A stretch of DNA of 64,000 bases, taken from positions 62,001 through 126,000 of the forward strand of contig SNWL01000003.1 of assembly GCA_004362315.1 (NCBI GenBank), read 5' to 3'. This DNA is from Mycobacterium sp. BK086. Its GTDB lineage: Bacteria > Actinomycetota > Actinomycetes > Mycobacteriales > Mycobacteriaceae. The notes beneath the pieces are model-generated. The model did no database searches. It saw nothing but the letters and a program-made list of their open reading frames with translations, and was not told the DNA's origin. A program made the translations under genes and the position numbers. Shown here piece after piece: positions 50,908 through 60,600 of this stretch (its first letter is position 1; every line of letters begins with the position of its first letter).

Positions 50908-51675
50908 CTACATGACTTTCGACAGAAAGGCCTTGGTGCGGTCCTGCTGGGGGTTACTCAGAACCTCGCGGGGCGGACCGCTTTCGACGATCACCCCGCC
51001 GTCCATGAACACCAGTTCGTCGGCGACCTCGCGCGCGAAGCCCATCTCGTGGGTGACCACGATCATCGTCATGCCCTGGCTCGCCAGCTTTTTCATCACG
51101 CCCAGCACCTCGCCGACCAGTTCGGGATCCAGCGCCGAGGTGGGCTCGTCGAACAACATCAGCTTGGGGTCCATCGCCAGCGCGCGGGCGATGGCCACCC
51201 GCTGCTGTTGACCGCCGGACAGCTGAGCCGGGTACGCGTCGGCCTTGTCCGACAGGCCCACCTGCGCCAGCAGTTCACGTGCGCGCTCGGTGGCGGCGGC
51301 CTTCTTCACGCGCTTGACGTGCACCGGCGATTCGATGACGTTGGCCAGCGCGGTCCGGTGTGGGAACAGGTTGAAGTGCTGGAACACCATCCCGATGTCG
51401 CGGCGCTGTTTGGCCGCCTCCCGTGGAGCCATCTCGTACAACTTGCCGCTGCGCTCGCGATAGCCGACCAGCTCACCGTCGACGTAAAGCCTTCCGGCAC
51501 TGACTGTTTCGAGGTGATTGATGCACCGCAGGAAGGTCGACTTACCCGAGCCCGACGGGCCGACCAGCACAAGCACCTTGCCCGGATCCACCGACAGCGT
51601 CACGCCCTTCAACACCGACAGCGCACCGAAGTCCTTGCACACCCGTTCGGCGCGCACCATGGGTTCACCTGTCAT
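50908..51675 (-). CDS. Polar amino-acid ABC transporter ATPase
   Basis: A 255-residue GlnQ/HisP-like ATPase. Walker [11 protein letters not shown] loop [17 protein letters not shown], signature [17 protein letters not shown], Walker [18 protein letters not shown], and switch His in [13 protein letters not shown]. It energises import with the permease and binding protein encoded upstream. Start overlaps the permease stop by 4 bp. Confidence 0.93.
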   Translation of the reverse strand: MTGEPMVRAERVCKDFGALSVLKGVTLSVDPGKVLVLVGPSGSGKSTFLRCINHLETVSAGRLYVDGELVGYRERSGKLYEMAPREAAKQRRDIGMVFQHFNLFPHRTALANVIESPVHVKRVKKAAATERARELLAQVGLSDKADAYPAQLSGGQQQRVAIARALAMDPKLMLFDEPTSALDPELVGEVLGVMKKLASQGMTMIVVTHEMGFAREVADELVFMDGGVIVESGPPREVLSNPQQDRTKAFLSKVM

Positions 51676-52592
51676 ACGTGTCCAGCCTCCGTACCGGTCT
51701 GCGCCTTGGCCAGCGCCTCGAGCTGTTTGGAGGTCAGCCGGCGAGAGATGCCGCGGGAGAAGTACTTCTCCAGGTAGTACTGCCCCACCATCAGCACGCT
51801 GGTGACCACCAGGTACCAGGTCGCCGCGACCAGCAGCAGCGGGACCGGCTCGAAGATCCGTGCCGCGATCTCCCTCGAGGCGATGCTGTACAGGTCATAC
51901 GAGTACGGCACGGCAGTCACCAGCGACGTGGTCTTCAGCATGCTGATGACCTCGTTGCCGGTCGGCGGGATGATGACCCGCATCGCCTGCGGAAGCACGG
52001 TGCGGCGCATCGTCATTCCCCACGACATGCCCAGTGCGGTCGACGCCTCGGACTGCCCCTCGGGAACCGACGTGATTCCGGCCCGGATGATCTCGGCCAT
52101 GTAGGCGGCCTCGTTCAGGCCGAGGCCGATGACCGCGAGCAGGAACGGGATCGACAGATCCTGCAGATCGAGGTGGAAGAACGACGGTCCGAACGGCACC
52201 CCGAGCTGGATGTTCTGATAGATCGTCGGGATCAGGCCCCAGAACACGAGCTGCACGTACACCGGGGTGCCGCGAAAGATCCACAGGAAAACCCATGCCA
52301 CCGAACGGAATACCGGATTCGGCGACAGCCGCATCACGGACATCACCACACCGAGCACGATGCCGAGCACCATCGCGTAGACGGTCAGCTGCAGCGTGTT
52401 GAACACGCCGAGCAGAATGCGATCGTTGAACAGGTATTCCCCGTACGTCGACCACCCGTATGCCGGGTTGGTCGCCGCGCCATAGAGGAACAGCCCGACC
52501 AGGACGATGATGACGGCCGCCCCCACCCACCGCCAGGGATGACGAAGTGGGACCGCGTTGATGGCAGGTGGGGCCGACTCGTCGACAGCCAT
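51672..52592 (-). CDS. Polar amino-acid ABC transporter permease
   Basis: A 306-residue permease of the HisMQ type. An N-terminal extra helix ([20 protein letters not shown]) precedes the core of about five helices. Core motif [23 protein letters not shown] loop [40 protein letters not shown], and [21 protein letters not shown] single permease gene implies a homodimer. ATG 52592, 5 bp after the binding-protein stop. Confidence 0.93.
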   Translation of the reverse strand: MAVDESAPPAINAVPLRHPWRWVGAAVIIVLVGLFLYGAATNPAYGWSTYGEYLFNDRILLGVFNTLQLTVYAMVLGIVLGVVMSVMRLSPNPVFRSVAWVFLWIFRGTPVYVQLVFWGLIPTIYQNIQLGVPFGPSFFHLDLQDLSIPFLLAVIGLGLNEAAYMAEIIRAGITSVPEGQSEASTALGMSWGMTMRRTVLPQAMRVIIPPTGNEVISMLKTTSLVTAVPYSYDLYSIASREIAARIFEPVPLLLVAATWYLVVTSVLMVGQYYLEKYFSRGISRRLTSKQLEALAKAQTGTEAGHV

Positions 52593-52597
52593 AGCGC

Positions 52598-53494
52598 TTA
52601 GCTGGTCCCCCCGTTGATGACCGGCTTGGTGACCATCCCGGCCTCGACGCCCCAGTTGCTGGCGATGGTCTTGTAGTCACCGGTGTCGATGAGGTGCTGA
52701 AGCGCCTTCTGCAGCGACTGCGCCAGCGGCGAACCCTTGGCGACCGGCCAACCGTAGGGAGCCGAGTCGAAGATCTCGCCGGCGGCCTCCAGCTTGCCGT
52801 TGCTCTGCTTGATGGCGTACGCGGTCACCGGCGAGTCGGCCGACATGGCGTCCGCCTGACCGAGCACCACCGCGTTGGTGGCCGCGTCCTGACCGTCGAA
52901 CTTCAGGATCTCGATGGCCGGCTTGCCGGCGTCGGTGCACGCCTTGCTCTTACCGGGCAGCTCATCGGTTTCCTCGGTGGTGGTCGCCTGTACGGCCACC
53001 TTCTTGCCGCACGCGTTGTTCGGGTCGATCGGCGAGCCGGGCCGCTGCGCCCACAGGATGCCTGCCGAGAAGTAGTCGACGAAATCGACCGACTGCTGGC
53101 GCTCCTTGGTGTCGGTGAACGACGACATGCCGACGTTGAAGGTGCCCTGCTGGATCGACGGGATGATCTTCGCGAAATCGGCCTCTCGGAAGTCGGCAGT
53201 CAAGCCGAGTGTGGAGGCGATGGCGTTCATCAGGTCGACGTCGAAGCCGACGATCTTGCCGCTCTCGTCCTTGTATTCGTTTGGCGCGTAAGGGATGTTG
53301 ACCCCGACGACCAGCTTGCCCGACTTCTTGATGTCGTCGGGGACGGTCGCCGCGATCTCGTCGACCTTCTGCGCCTTGGCGGCGGTGGTCGCGGTCGACG
53401 GGCCCGAGCTTGATTCGTTCTTGCTGCTACAGCCGGACAACGCCAGAGCGCCTGTCACGGCTACCACTCCAGCGATCCGAAGCCAGTTCTGCAC
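52598..53494 (-). CDS. Amino-acid ABC substrate-binding lipoprotein
   Basis: A 298-residue type II binding lipoprotein. Start GTG 53494 has GAGGAGAAAGAGG upstream; the longer frame lacks a signal. Lipobox ALSGCSSK anchors it. Ligand-binding fold: LVVGVNIPYAPNEYKDESGK, VGFDVDLMNAIASTLG, and later the hinge ADAMSADSPVTAYAI. Two Cys pairs (NACGKK, SKACTDA) may be bridged. Specificity for polar amino acids is from family only. First gene of an operon with permease, ATPase and the two-component system. Confidence 0.92.
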   Translation of the reverse strand: MQNWLRIAGVVAVTGALALSGCSSKNESSSGPSTATTAAKAQKVDEIAATVPDDIKKSGKLVVGVNIPYAPNEYKDESGKIVGFDVDLMNAIASTLGLTADFREADFAKIIPSIQQGTFNVGMSSFTDTKERQQSVDFVDYFSAGILWAQRPGSPIDPNNACGKKVAVQATTTEETDELPGKSKACTDAGKPAIEILKFDGQDAATNAVVLGQADAMSADSPVTAYAIKQSNGKLEAAGEIFDSAPYGWPVAKGSPLAQSLQKALQHLIDTGDYKTIASNWGVEAGMVTKPVINGGTS

Positions 53495-53673
53495 GGTTGC
53501 CTCTTTCTCCTCGACTGCATCCGGGCTGTCCTGCCCGAAACTAATGGCGTGGTTCAGGTTTTGTACTGCCGGTAACGGAACAGTAGTAGAGGTGTAACCA
53601 TCCGGCAGCAGAACCACAGGTGCGAACTGTTCAATGCCCCTCGCGGCGAGGGCGCTGTGAAACACTTTGTGCC

Positions 53674-54240
53674 ATGACAACTACCTCTGCCCCGCCGCTT
53701 CTGCCTCACCTGTGGAAGTCGGTCCTGCTGTCGGGCGTTCTGTCACTCGTGCTCGGCGTTTTGGTACTGGCCTGGCCCGCCAAGACCATCCTTGTTGCGG
53801 CGATCTTCTTCGGCGCCTACCTCCTCGTCACCGGTATCTCGCAGGTGTTCCACGCGTTCACATTGCACGTCTCGGCCGGCGGACGAGTCCTGCTCTTCAT
53901 CAGCGGCGCCGCCGCGGTGATTCTGGCGGTGATGTGCTTCCGCAGTCTGCAGAACTCGATTCTGCTGCTGGCGATCTGGATCGGTATCGGCTTCATCTTC
54001 CGCGGCATGGCCACCGCGGTCTCGGCGATCAGCGATCCCGACACCCCCGGCCGCGGCTGGGAGATCTTCGTCGGGGCCATCAGCCTCCTCGCCGGCATCG
54101 TGGTGCTGGCGTCGCCGTTCGAGTCGCTGGCGACCCTGACCCTCGTGGTGGGCGTCTGGCTGGTCGTGATCGGCATCTTCGAGGTCGTGGCCTCCTTCGG
54201 GGTCCGCAAGGCGTCTCAGAACCTTCAATCTGGGGCCTAA
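53674..54240 (+). CDS. HdeD/DUF308 membrane protein (Rv1624c-like)
   Basis: A 188-residue protein with six transmembrane segments in three hairpins (LLSGVLSLVLGVLVLAWPAK, IFFGAYLLVTGISQVFHAF, WEIFVGAISLLAGIVVLASP). HdeD was named for acid-resistance genes in E. coli; here the function is unknown. ATG 53674 (MTTTSAPPLLPHLWKSVLLS) is chosen over a start 54 bp upstream. Its position between cydA and the cyclase neighbourhood equals M. tuberculosis Rv1624c. Confidence 0.9.
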   Translation: MTTTSAPPLLPHLWKSVLLSGVLSLVLGVLVLAWPAKTILVAAIFFGAYLLVTGISQVFHAFTLHVSAGGRVLLFISGAAAVILAVMCFRSLQNSILLLAIWIGIGFIFRGMATAVSAISDPDTPGRGWEIFVGAISLLAGIVVLASPFESLATLTLVVGVWLVVIGIFEVVASFGVRKASQNLQSGA

Positions 54241-54256
54241 AGCCCCTAGCGCGAAC

Positions 54257-54302
54257 GGCGCGGATTCCTACTACACTCTGTCGTAGATAGGCGATCCGCG
54301 CC
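54257..54302 (+). terminator. Long stem-loop between HdeD gene and cydA
   Basis: Outer arms GGCGCGGAT (54257-54265) and ATCCGCGCC (54294-54302) are perfect. Inner arms CCTA-CTAC and GTAG-A-TAGG also pair with one bulge, leaving the 8-nt loop ACTCTGTC. It begins 17 bp after the HdeD stop and ends 26 bp before cydA ATG, followed by TTTCGCG. It may end the upstream transcript or act as a leader structure for cydA. No TGTGA-N6-TCACA CRP site is visible in this gap. Confidence 0.65.
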
Positions 54303-54328
54303 TTTCGCGTTGCTTGGAGACTTCAGCC

Positions 54329-55777
54329 ATGAGTGCTCTTGACGTGTCCCGATGGCAGTTCGGAATCACGACCGTCTACCACTTCATCTTCGTCCCGCTG
54401 ACGATCGGGCTGGCACCGCTGATCGCCGTCATGCAGACGATCTGGGTGGTGACCGACAATCCGGCCTGGTATCGGATGACGAAGTTCTTCGGGAAGATCT
54501 TCCTGATCAACTTCGCTATCGGCGTCGCCACCGGCATCGTCCAGGAATTCCAGTTCGGGATGAACTGGAGCGAGTACTCCCGGTTCGTCGGCGACGTGTT
54601 CGGCGCACCACTGGCGCTCGAAGGGCTGGTCGCCTTCTTCCTGGAGTCGACGTTCATCGGGCTGTGGATCTTCGGCTGGACCCGCCTGCCGCGGTGGCTG
54701 CATCTGACCTCGATCTGGCTGGTGGCGATCGCGGTGAACCTGTCGGCGTTCTTCATCATCACGGCGAATTCGTTCATGCAGCACCCGGTCGGCACCCGCT
54801 ACAACCCGGAGACGCGTCGCGCCGAATTGGAGAGCATTGCCGAGTTGTTCACCAACAACACCGGGGTGGCGGCATTCTGGCATGCCGTGACGTCGGCGTT
54901 CCTCGTCGCGGCGACGTTCGTGGCGGCGGTGTGCGCGTGGTGGATGGTCCGTTCGAAAGGCGGCCCTGATGCCGTGGCGTTGTACCGGCCCGGCGCGATC
55001 CTCGGCTCACTGGTCGCCCTGGTTGCCTGCGTCGGCCTGTTCTTCACCGGAGATGTCCAGGGCAAGCTGATGTTCCACCAGCAGCCGATGAAGATGGCGG
55101 CCGCGGAATCGCTGTGCCACACCGAAACCGACCCCAAGTTGTCGCTTCTGACTGTCGGCACACACAACAACTGCGACAGCATCACCCGCGTCATCGAAGT
55201 GCCCTACGTGCTGCCATTCCTGGCCGAGGGCAAATTCACCGGTGTCACGCTCGAGGGCACCAAAGACCTTCAGCAGCAATATGAACAGAAATTCGGCCCG
55301 GAGTGGTACGTGCCCAACCTGTTCGTCACCTACTGGGCGTTCCGCGCGATGATCGGCCTGATGGCGATACCGCTGCTGTTCGCACTGACCACGCTGTGGC
55401 TGACTCGCCGGGGCCGGGTGCCGGGTAGCCGATGGTATTCGCGGTTCGCGCTGTGGACGATCCCCACACCTTTCCTGGCGACGATTTCCGGGTGGGTCTT
55501 CACCGAGATGGGCCGCCAGCCATGGGTGGTCGCCCCCAATCCCGATGGGGATCAACTGGTTCGGCTCACCGTCCGGCAGGGCGTGTCCCTGCACGGACCG
55601 GGTGTGGTGTGGGTGTCGCTGATCTCGTTCACCCTGCTGTACGCGGTGCTCGCGGTGATCTGGTTCTATCTGCTGCGCCGCTACGTCACGACCGGGCCGC
55701 TGGAGCACGACGCCGAGCCCGCACCGCCCACCCCACCAGGCGACGACGAAGTCGCGCCTCTGTCGTTCGCGTACTGA
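54329..55777 (+). CDS. cydA: Cytochrome bd oxidase subunit I
   Basis: A 482-residue membrane protein that carries hemes b558, b595 and d and reduces O2 with quinol electrons without pumping protons. The start ATG 54329 (MSALDVSRWQFGITTVYHFI) has GGAGA upstream. His in TTVYHFIFVPLTIG and the Met/His segments further on are axial ligands. The quinol loop is short, as in actinobacteria, and TEMGRQPWVV is the conserved GRQPW motif. It is the main subunit of the microaerobic and inhibitor-resistant oxidase. Confidence 0.96.
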   Translation: MSALDVSRWQFGITTVYHFIFVPLTIGLAPLIAVMQTIWVVTDNPAWYRMTKFFGKIFLINFAIGVATGIVQEFQFGMNWSEYSRFVGDVFGAPLALEGLVAFFLESTFIGLWIFGWTRLPRWLHLTSIWLVAIAVNLSAFFIITANSFMQHPVGTRYNPETRRAELESIAELFTNNTGVAAFWHAVTSAFLVAATFVAAVCAWWMVRSKGGPDAVALYRPGAILGSLVALVACVGLFFTGDVQGKLMFHQQPMKMAAAESLCHTETDPKLSLLTVGTHNNCDSITRVIEVPYVLPFLAEGKFTGVTLEGTKDLQQQYEQKFGPEWYVPNLFVTYWAFRAMIGLMAIPLLFALTTLWLTRRGRVPGSRWYSRFALWTIPTPFLATISGWVFTEMGRQPWVVAPNPDGDQLVRLTVRQGVSLHGPGVVWVSLISFTLLYAVLAVIWFYLLRRYVTTGPLEHDAEPAPPTPPGDDEVAPLSFAY

Positions 55778-55796
55778 GCCGGAGAGGAGTTACATC

Positions 55797-56840
55797 ATGG
55801 GACTGCAACAGTTTTGGTTCATCATCGTAGCGGTGCTCTTCCTCGGCTTCTTCGTACTGGAAGGTTTCGACTTCGGCGTCGGCATGGTGATGGCGTGGCT
55901 TGGCCGGATCGGCAAGGGTGATGCCGAGTCGCACCGCCGAGCGGTGCTCAACACCATTGGGCCGGTATGGGATGGCAACGAGGTGTGGTTGATCACGGCG
56001 GGCGGCGCGATGTTCGCGGCGTTCCCGCACTGGTATGCGACGGTGTTCTCGACGCTGTACCTGCCGCTGCTGGTGATCCTGCTGTCGATGATCGCGCGCA
56101 TCGTGGCCATCGAATGGCGGGGCAAGATCGACGACCCGAAATGGCGCCGGTGGTGCGATATCGGCATCGCGATCGGATCCTGGTTGCCTGCGATCCTGTG
56201 GGGTGTGGCGTTCGCGATCCTGGTCAACGGTCTGCCGGTCGGCCCGGACAAGAACGTCGTCGGGCTGTCGATCACCGATGTGCTGAATCCCTACACACTG
56301 CTGGGCGGGCTGGCCACCTGCGCGCTGTTCCTGTTCCACGGCGCGGTGTTCCTCGCGTTGAAGTCCGGCGGTGCGGTGCGCACCGACGCGGTCGGGTTGG
56401 CACGCACGCTCAGTGTGCCCGCGACGGTCCTGGTTGCGGCGTTCGGCTTGTGGACCCAACTGGCCCACGGAAAGCCTTGGACGTGGGCCGTTCTCGTGGT
56501 GGCTGTGGTGGCACAGCTGGCCGCCGTCGCGGCCGCCTGGGGCATCCGCGAAGGCTGGGCATTCCTGGCAACGACGATCGTCGTCGCCGCGGTGGTCACC
56601 CTGCTGTTCGGGTCGTTGTACCCCAACCTCGTGCCGTCGACCATCGACCCGGCCTACGACCTGACCGTGTTCAACGGTTCATCGAGCCCGTACACCTTGA
56701 AGGTGATGACATGGGCCGCGCTGATATTCACCCCCATCGTCCTGATCTACCAGGGCTGGACGTATTGGATCTTCCGTAAGCGGATCTTCGCCGAGTCGAT
56801 CCCGAAGTCAGTCGGCCTGCCGCTGAGGCACGTGTCCTGA
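55797..56840 (+). CDS. cydB: Cytochrome bd oxidase subunit II
   Basis: A 347-residue partner of CydA with about eight to nine transmembrane helices. Family starts are IIVAVLFLGFFVLEGFDFGV, TIGPVWDGNEVWLITAGGAM and NPYTLLGGLATCALFLFHGA. GGAGAGGAG precedes ATG 55797, 19 bp after the cydA stop, so the two are co-transcribed. Confidence 0.96.
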   Translation: MGLQQFWFIIVAVLFLGFFVLEGFDFGVGMVMAWLGRIGKGDAESHRRAVLNTIGPVWDGNEVWLITAGGAMFAAFPHWYATVFSTLYLPLLVILLSMIARIVAIEWRGKIDDPKWRRWCDIGIAIGSWLPAILWGVAFAILVNGLPVGPDKNVVGLSITDVLNPYTLLGGLATCALFLFHGAVFLALKSGGAVRTDAVGLARTLSVPATVLVAAFGLWTQLAHGKPWTWAVLVVAVVAQLAAVAAAWGIREGWAFLATTIVVAAVVTLLFGSLYPNLVPSTIDPAYDLTVFNGSSSPYTLKVMTWAALIFTPIVLIYQGWTYWIFRKRIFAESIPKSVGLPLRHVS

Positions 56841-56845
56841 ACACG

Positions 56846-58465
56846 TTGTGGCGGGCCTCGTCTGCGGTGCGCCGCTATCTGATCGCGACGGTGCTCTGCG
56901 GAACGGTGATTTCGGGCTGCGCCATCGCCGGCGCCGTCGTGCTCGGCCGCATGGTGGCCGGCGTCATCACCGATCCGGCCACGCGCAGCCTGGCCCACTG
57001 GCACACCGAGCTCATCGTGCTGGCCGCACTGTGGCTGCTGCGCGCGCTGGTGCAGTGGCTGCAGGGCCGGTTGGGCCAGCGCGGATCCAGTGCGGTGATC
57101 GCCGATCTCGGCGGCCAGGTGCTGCGAGCCGTCACCGCGGCGCCCCCCGGCACCGCGCGGCGAGACGATGCCGCGACAGTGATCACCAGCGGGCTCGACG
57201 GTCTGCGACCGTACTTCACCGCCTACCTTCCCGCCTTGTTCCTGGCCGCGGTTCTCACCCCCGCCACCGTTGTGGTCATCGCGGTCAACGACTTCCAGTC
57301 GGCGCTGATCGTGCTCGTCGCACTGCCCCTGATCCCGATCTTCATGGTGCTCATCGGACTGGCCACCAAGGAGCGGTCGGCGGCGGCGCTGGACGCGATG
57401 ACCACACTGCAGGCCCGGCTGATGGACCTCATCGCGGGCATCCCCACCCTGCGGGCACTCGGCCGGGCCGACGGCCCCGCCGACCGGATCGCCAAACTCA
57501 GTGCGGCGCATCGCCGGTCGGCGATGGCAACCCTGCGCATCGCGTTCCTGTCCGCCCTGGTGCTCGAACTCATCGCCACCCTCGGCGTGGCGCTGGTCGC
57601 GGTCAGCATCGGGCTGCGGCTGGTATTCGGCGAGATGAGCCTGGCAGCCGGCTTGACCGTGCTGCTGCTGGCACCCGACGTGTTCTGGCCGCTACGCCGG
57701 GTCGGTGTCGAGTTCCACGCCGCCCAGAGCGGAAAGTCGGCCGCCGACAAGGCGTTCGCGCTGATCGAGCAGCACCCGGACCCGCCGGTCGGCGGCCGGA
57801 CCGTCGAGGCCGCGGGTGCGACGATCGTGCTCGACGAGCTGAGCGTCGCGGGCCGGGACGGGCTCTCGCCGGCCGGCTTGTCCGGGCGGCTGCTGCCCGG
57901 TGAGGTCACCGTGCTCACCGGAGCCAACGGCGCGGGCAAGACCACTACGCTGCTCGCGATCGCCGGGCTGGTCACTCCGGCCGGCGGCCGTGTCACCGTC
58001 GACGGGGTCGACGTCGGCGACCTGGATCAGGCTGCCTGGTGGCGGCAGTTGGCCTGGCTGGCGCAGCGACCAGTGATCATCCCGGGCACCGTCGCCGAGA
58101 ACCTCGACCTGTTCGGCCCACTTGACGACCCTGAATCCGCCTGCCGCACAGCTGGTTTCGACGACGTCATCGACTCGTTACCGCAGGGCATCCACACTGT
58201 GCTGGGCCGCGGCGGGGTCGGGCTGTCACTGGGTCAGCGACAGCGACTGGGCCTGGCCCGAGCGCTGGGTTCCGCCGCGCCGGTCCTGCTGCTCGACGAG
58301 CCCACCTCCCACCTCGATGAGGCAACGGAACACACTGTGCTGCAGGCCATCAGCCGGCGCGCAGCCGAGGGCGCCACCGTCGTGCTGGTCGCCCACCGCG
58401 CGAGTGTGGTGGACATCGCCGATCACGTCATCGCGGTGGAGGCCGATCATCATGCCGCGGTTTGA
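56846..58465 (+). CDS. cydD: Cytochrome bd assembly ABC exporter subunit CydD
   Basis: A 539-residue half transporter: six transmembrane helices (~1-310) and a nucleotide-binding domain with Walker A GANGAGKTT, signature LSLGQRQRLGLARAL and Walker B VLLLDEPTSHLDEATE. CydDC maintains the periplasmic redox state and heme state needed to assemble the bd oxidase. TTG 56846 is the only reasonable start, 5 bp after the cydB stop; no strong ribosome site, so translation may be coupled. Confidence 0.94.
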   Translation: MWRASSAVRRYLIATVLCGTVISGCAIAGAVVLGRMVAGVITDPATRSLAHWHTELIVLAALWLLRALVQWLQGRLGQRGSSAVIADLGGQVLRAVTAAPPGTARRDDAATVITSGLDGLRPYFTAYLPALFLAAVLTPATVVVIAVNDFQSALIVLVALPLIPIFMVLIGLATKERSAAALDAMTTLQARLMDLIAGIPTLRALGRADGPADRIAKLSAAHRRSAMATLRIAFLSALVLELIATLGVALVAVSIGLRLVFGEMSLAAGLTVLLLAPDVFWPLRRVGVEFHAAQSGKSAADKAFALIEQHPDPPVGGRTVEAAGATIVLDELSVAGRDGLSPAGLSGRLLPGEVTVLTGANGAGKTTTLLAIAGLVTPAGGRVTVDGVDVGDLDQAAWWRQLAWLAQRPVIIPGTVAENLDLFGPLDDPESACRTAGFDDVIDSLPQGIHTVLGRGGVGLSLGQRQRLGLARALGSAAPVLLLDEPTSHLDEATEHTVLQAISRRAAEGATVVLVAHRASVVDIADHVIAVEADHHAAV

Positions 58466-60059
58466 CCGAGCGCGTCTGCTGCTGGCGATCACACTCGGCT
58501 CGCTGGCGCTGGGCAGTGCGCTGGCCCTGGCCGGGGTGTCGGCGTGGCTGATCACCCGCGCGTGGCAGATGCCGCCGGTGCTCGACCTCTCGGTGGCGGT
58601 CGTCGCCGTACGCGCCTTGGGCATCTCGCGAGGAATCCTCGGCTACTGCGAACGCTTGGCATCGCACGACACTGCCTTACGGGCGGCCGGCGCCGCCCGC
58701 AGCGAGATCTACCGCCGGCTGGCCCACGGCCCGGCCGACGTCACCGCACGGCTGCACAGCGGTGACCTGCTGGCACGGGTCGGCACCGACGTCGACACCC
58801 GCGCCGATGTCCTGGTCCGCGCCCTCGTTCCGATCGGTGTCGCGGCTGTCCTCGGGGTCGCGGCCACCGCCGTCATCGCCGTCATCTCCCCTGCCGCGGC
58901 CGTCGTGCTCGCGGTGTGTCTGCTCGTCGCGGGCGTACTGGCGCCGGCACTGGCCGCGCGGGCGGTCCGCGCGCAGGAGGTGGTCGCCCGCCGCCTCCAA
59001 TCCGATCGCGACGTCGCCGCGGTGACCGCTCTCGAGCACGCGGCCGAGCTGCGGGTGGCAGGCCGGCTGCCCGCCCTGATCAGGCAAGCCGAACAGCGCC
59101 AACGTGATTGGGGAGCCGCGATCGACCGCGCCGCCGCACCGGCCGCCGCGGCGGGCGCGGTGCCGACCCTGGCGATCGGAGCCAGCGTCCTGGGTGCGGT
59201 CATCGTCGGCATCGGTATCGCCGCACACACCGCGCCGACCACGCTGGCGGTGCTGATGTTGTTGCCGCTCTCCGCGTTCGAAGCGACCATGAATCTGCCC
59301 GCCGCCGCCGTCGCATTGACCCGCGGCCGCATCGCCAAGGGACGTCTGGCCGACCTCACGCCTGCCGAGGCGACACCGCGGGCCGTCACCATCACCCGGC
59401 CCACGGCGACTCCAGCGCTAAGGGCCGACGACCTGCGCGCCGGCTACCCGGGCGGCCCGGCCGGCCAAGCACTCTCGCTGACCCTGCAACCCGGTGCGCG
59501 GCTGGCGATCACCGGCCGCAGCGGTGCGGGCAAGACCGCATTGCTGATGACCCTGGCAGGTCTACTCCCCCCACTCAGCGGCGAAGTGACCGTCGACGGC
59601 GTCCCGACCAATGCGCTCAGCGAATCCGAATTACGCAGCGCCATATGCTATTTCGCCGAGGATGCACACCTGTTCAGCACCACCGTCCGGGACAACCTAC
59701 TGGTGGCGCGTGGCGACTGCGACGACGAGGAACTCAGCCGTGCCCTGGCGACGGTGGGCCTCGGCGACTGGCTGGACGGCCTGCCCGAGGGCCTGGACAC
59801 GATCCTGACAGGTGGCGTGGCAGCGGTGTCGGCGGGCCAGCGCCGCCGACTGCTCCTGGCTCGGGTGTTGTTGTGTCCTGCACCGATCGTCCTGCTCGAC
59901 GAACCAACCGAACATCTCGATGCCGCCGACGGTCACCGAATCCTGGACTCCCTGCTCCAGGGGCGACTGCTGCCCGAAGGACGCACGGTGGTCATCGCAA
60001 CCCATCAACTTGGCAACGACATCGCCTGTCCACGACTATCGATCGGCAACGACGGGTAA
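58452..60059 (+). CDS. cydC: Cytochrome bd assembly ABC exporter subunit CydC
   Basis: A 535-residue half transporter. ATG 58452 (MPRFDRARLLLAITLGSLAL) overlaps cydD by 14 bp; the longer upstream frame is only cydD in another register. The membrane domain (~1-300) is followed by the ATPase with Walker A GRSGAGKTA, signature VSAGQRRRLLLARVLL and Walker B IVLLDEPTEHLDAAD. It is the CydD partner and the last gene of the cydABDC cluster. Confidence 0.94.
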   Translation: MPRFDRARLLLAITLGSLALGSALALAGVSAWLITRAWQMPPVLDLSVAVVAVRALGISRGILGYCERLASHDTALRAAGAARSEIYRRLAHGPADVTARLHSGDLLARVGTDVDTRADVLVRALVPIGVAAVLGVAATAVIAVISPAAAVVLAVCLLVAGVLAPALAARAVRAQEVVARRLQSDRDVAAVTALEHAAELRVAGRLPALIRQAEQRQRDWGAAIDRAAAPAAAAGAVPTLAIGASVLGAVIVGIGIAAHTAPTTLAVLMLLPLSAFEATMNLPAAAVALTRGRIAKGRLADLTPAEATPRAVTITRPTATPALRADDLRAGYPGGPAGQALSLTLQPGARLAITGRSGAGKTALLMTLAGLLPPLSGEVTVDGVPTNALSESELRSAICYFAEDAHLFSTTVRDNLLVARGDCDDEELSRALATVGLGDWLDGLPEGLDTILTGGVAAVSAGQRRRLLLARVLLCPAPIVLLDEPTEHLDAADGHRILDSLLQGRLLPEGRTVVIATHQLGNDIACPRLSIGNDG

Positions 60060-60069
60060 CGTGCAAGCC

Positions 60070-60600
60070 ATGACTGAGCCCCCAGAGCAGGCACCTCAGC
60101 AACCCACTCCGCCGCCGCCCCCTCAGGGTTATCCGAACCCCTATCCTCAAGCTCCGTATCCGGGCGGCTATCCACCCGCCCCGCCGCAGCCGTATGCGGG
60201 CTACACAGCGCCACCCACCGGCCCGCGTAACGGACTTGGCATCACCGCCCTGATCATCGCGATCGTGGCGCTGCTGTCGTCGTTTTCGGTGGCCGGCGGC
60301 ATCGTTCTCGGCATTGTCGCGGTCATCATCGGCTTCGCAGGCCGCGGCCGGGTCAAGCGCGGCGAGGCCAACAACGGCGGCGTCGCACTCGCCGGCATCA
60401 TCCTCGGCTTCCTTGCGATCATTGTCGGCCTGGCGTTCATCGCCGTGTGGGTCGGTGTGTTCAAGGAAGTCGGCGCCACCGACTACATCGACTGCCTCCA
60501 GAAGGCGGGCCAGGATCAGTCAGCGGTCCAGCAGTGCGCCGATGAATTCAAGCAGTCGGTCGAGGACAAGTTCAGCGTCACGCTGACGCCGACACCGTAG
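60070..60600 (+). CDS. DUF4190 membrane protein with Pro/Tyr-rich N-terminus
   Basis: A 176-residue protein. Residues 1-55 are Pro/Tyr/Gly-rich (QGYPNPYPQAPYPGGYPPAP), a cytoplasmic low-complexity lead. Two transmembrane helices follow in the DUF4190 arrangement (NGLGITALIIAIVALLSSFS; GVALAGIILGFLAIIVGLAF, with GRGRVKRGEANN between). A C-terminal outer segment has two Cys (DCLQKAG, QQCADEF) likely bridged. Function unknown. ATG 60070 lies 10 bp after cydC; GTG 60061 is an alternative. Its end overlaps the convergent gene by 23 bp. Confidence 0.82.
   Translation: MTEPPEQAPQQPTPPPPPQGYPNPYPQAPYPGGYPPAPPQPYAGYTAPPTGPRNGLGITALIIAIVALLSSFSVAGGIVLGIVAVIIGFAGRGRVKRGEANNGGVALAGIILGFLAIIVGLAFIAVWVGVFKEVGATDYIDCLQKAGQDQSAVQQCADEFKQSVEDKFSVTLTPTP

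Noticed and set aside
54241..54328. CRP-binding site in front of cydA
   Set aside because: No TGTGA-N6-TCACA-like palindrome; the only symmetric element is the long stem-loop.
58122..58451. Longer N-terminus for CydC
   Set aside because: That part of the frame is cydD read in another register; ATG 58452 begins the normal CydC membrane domain.
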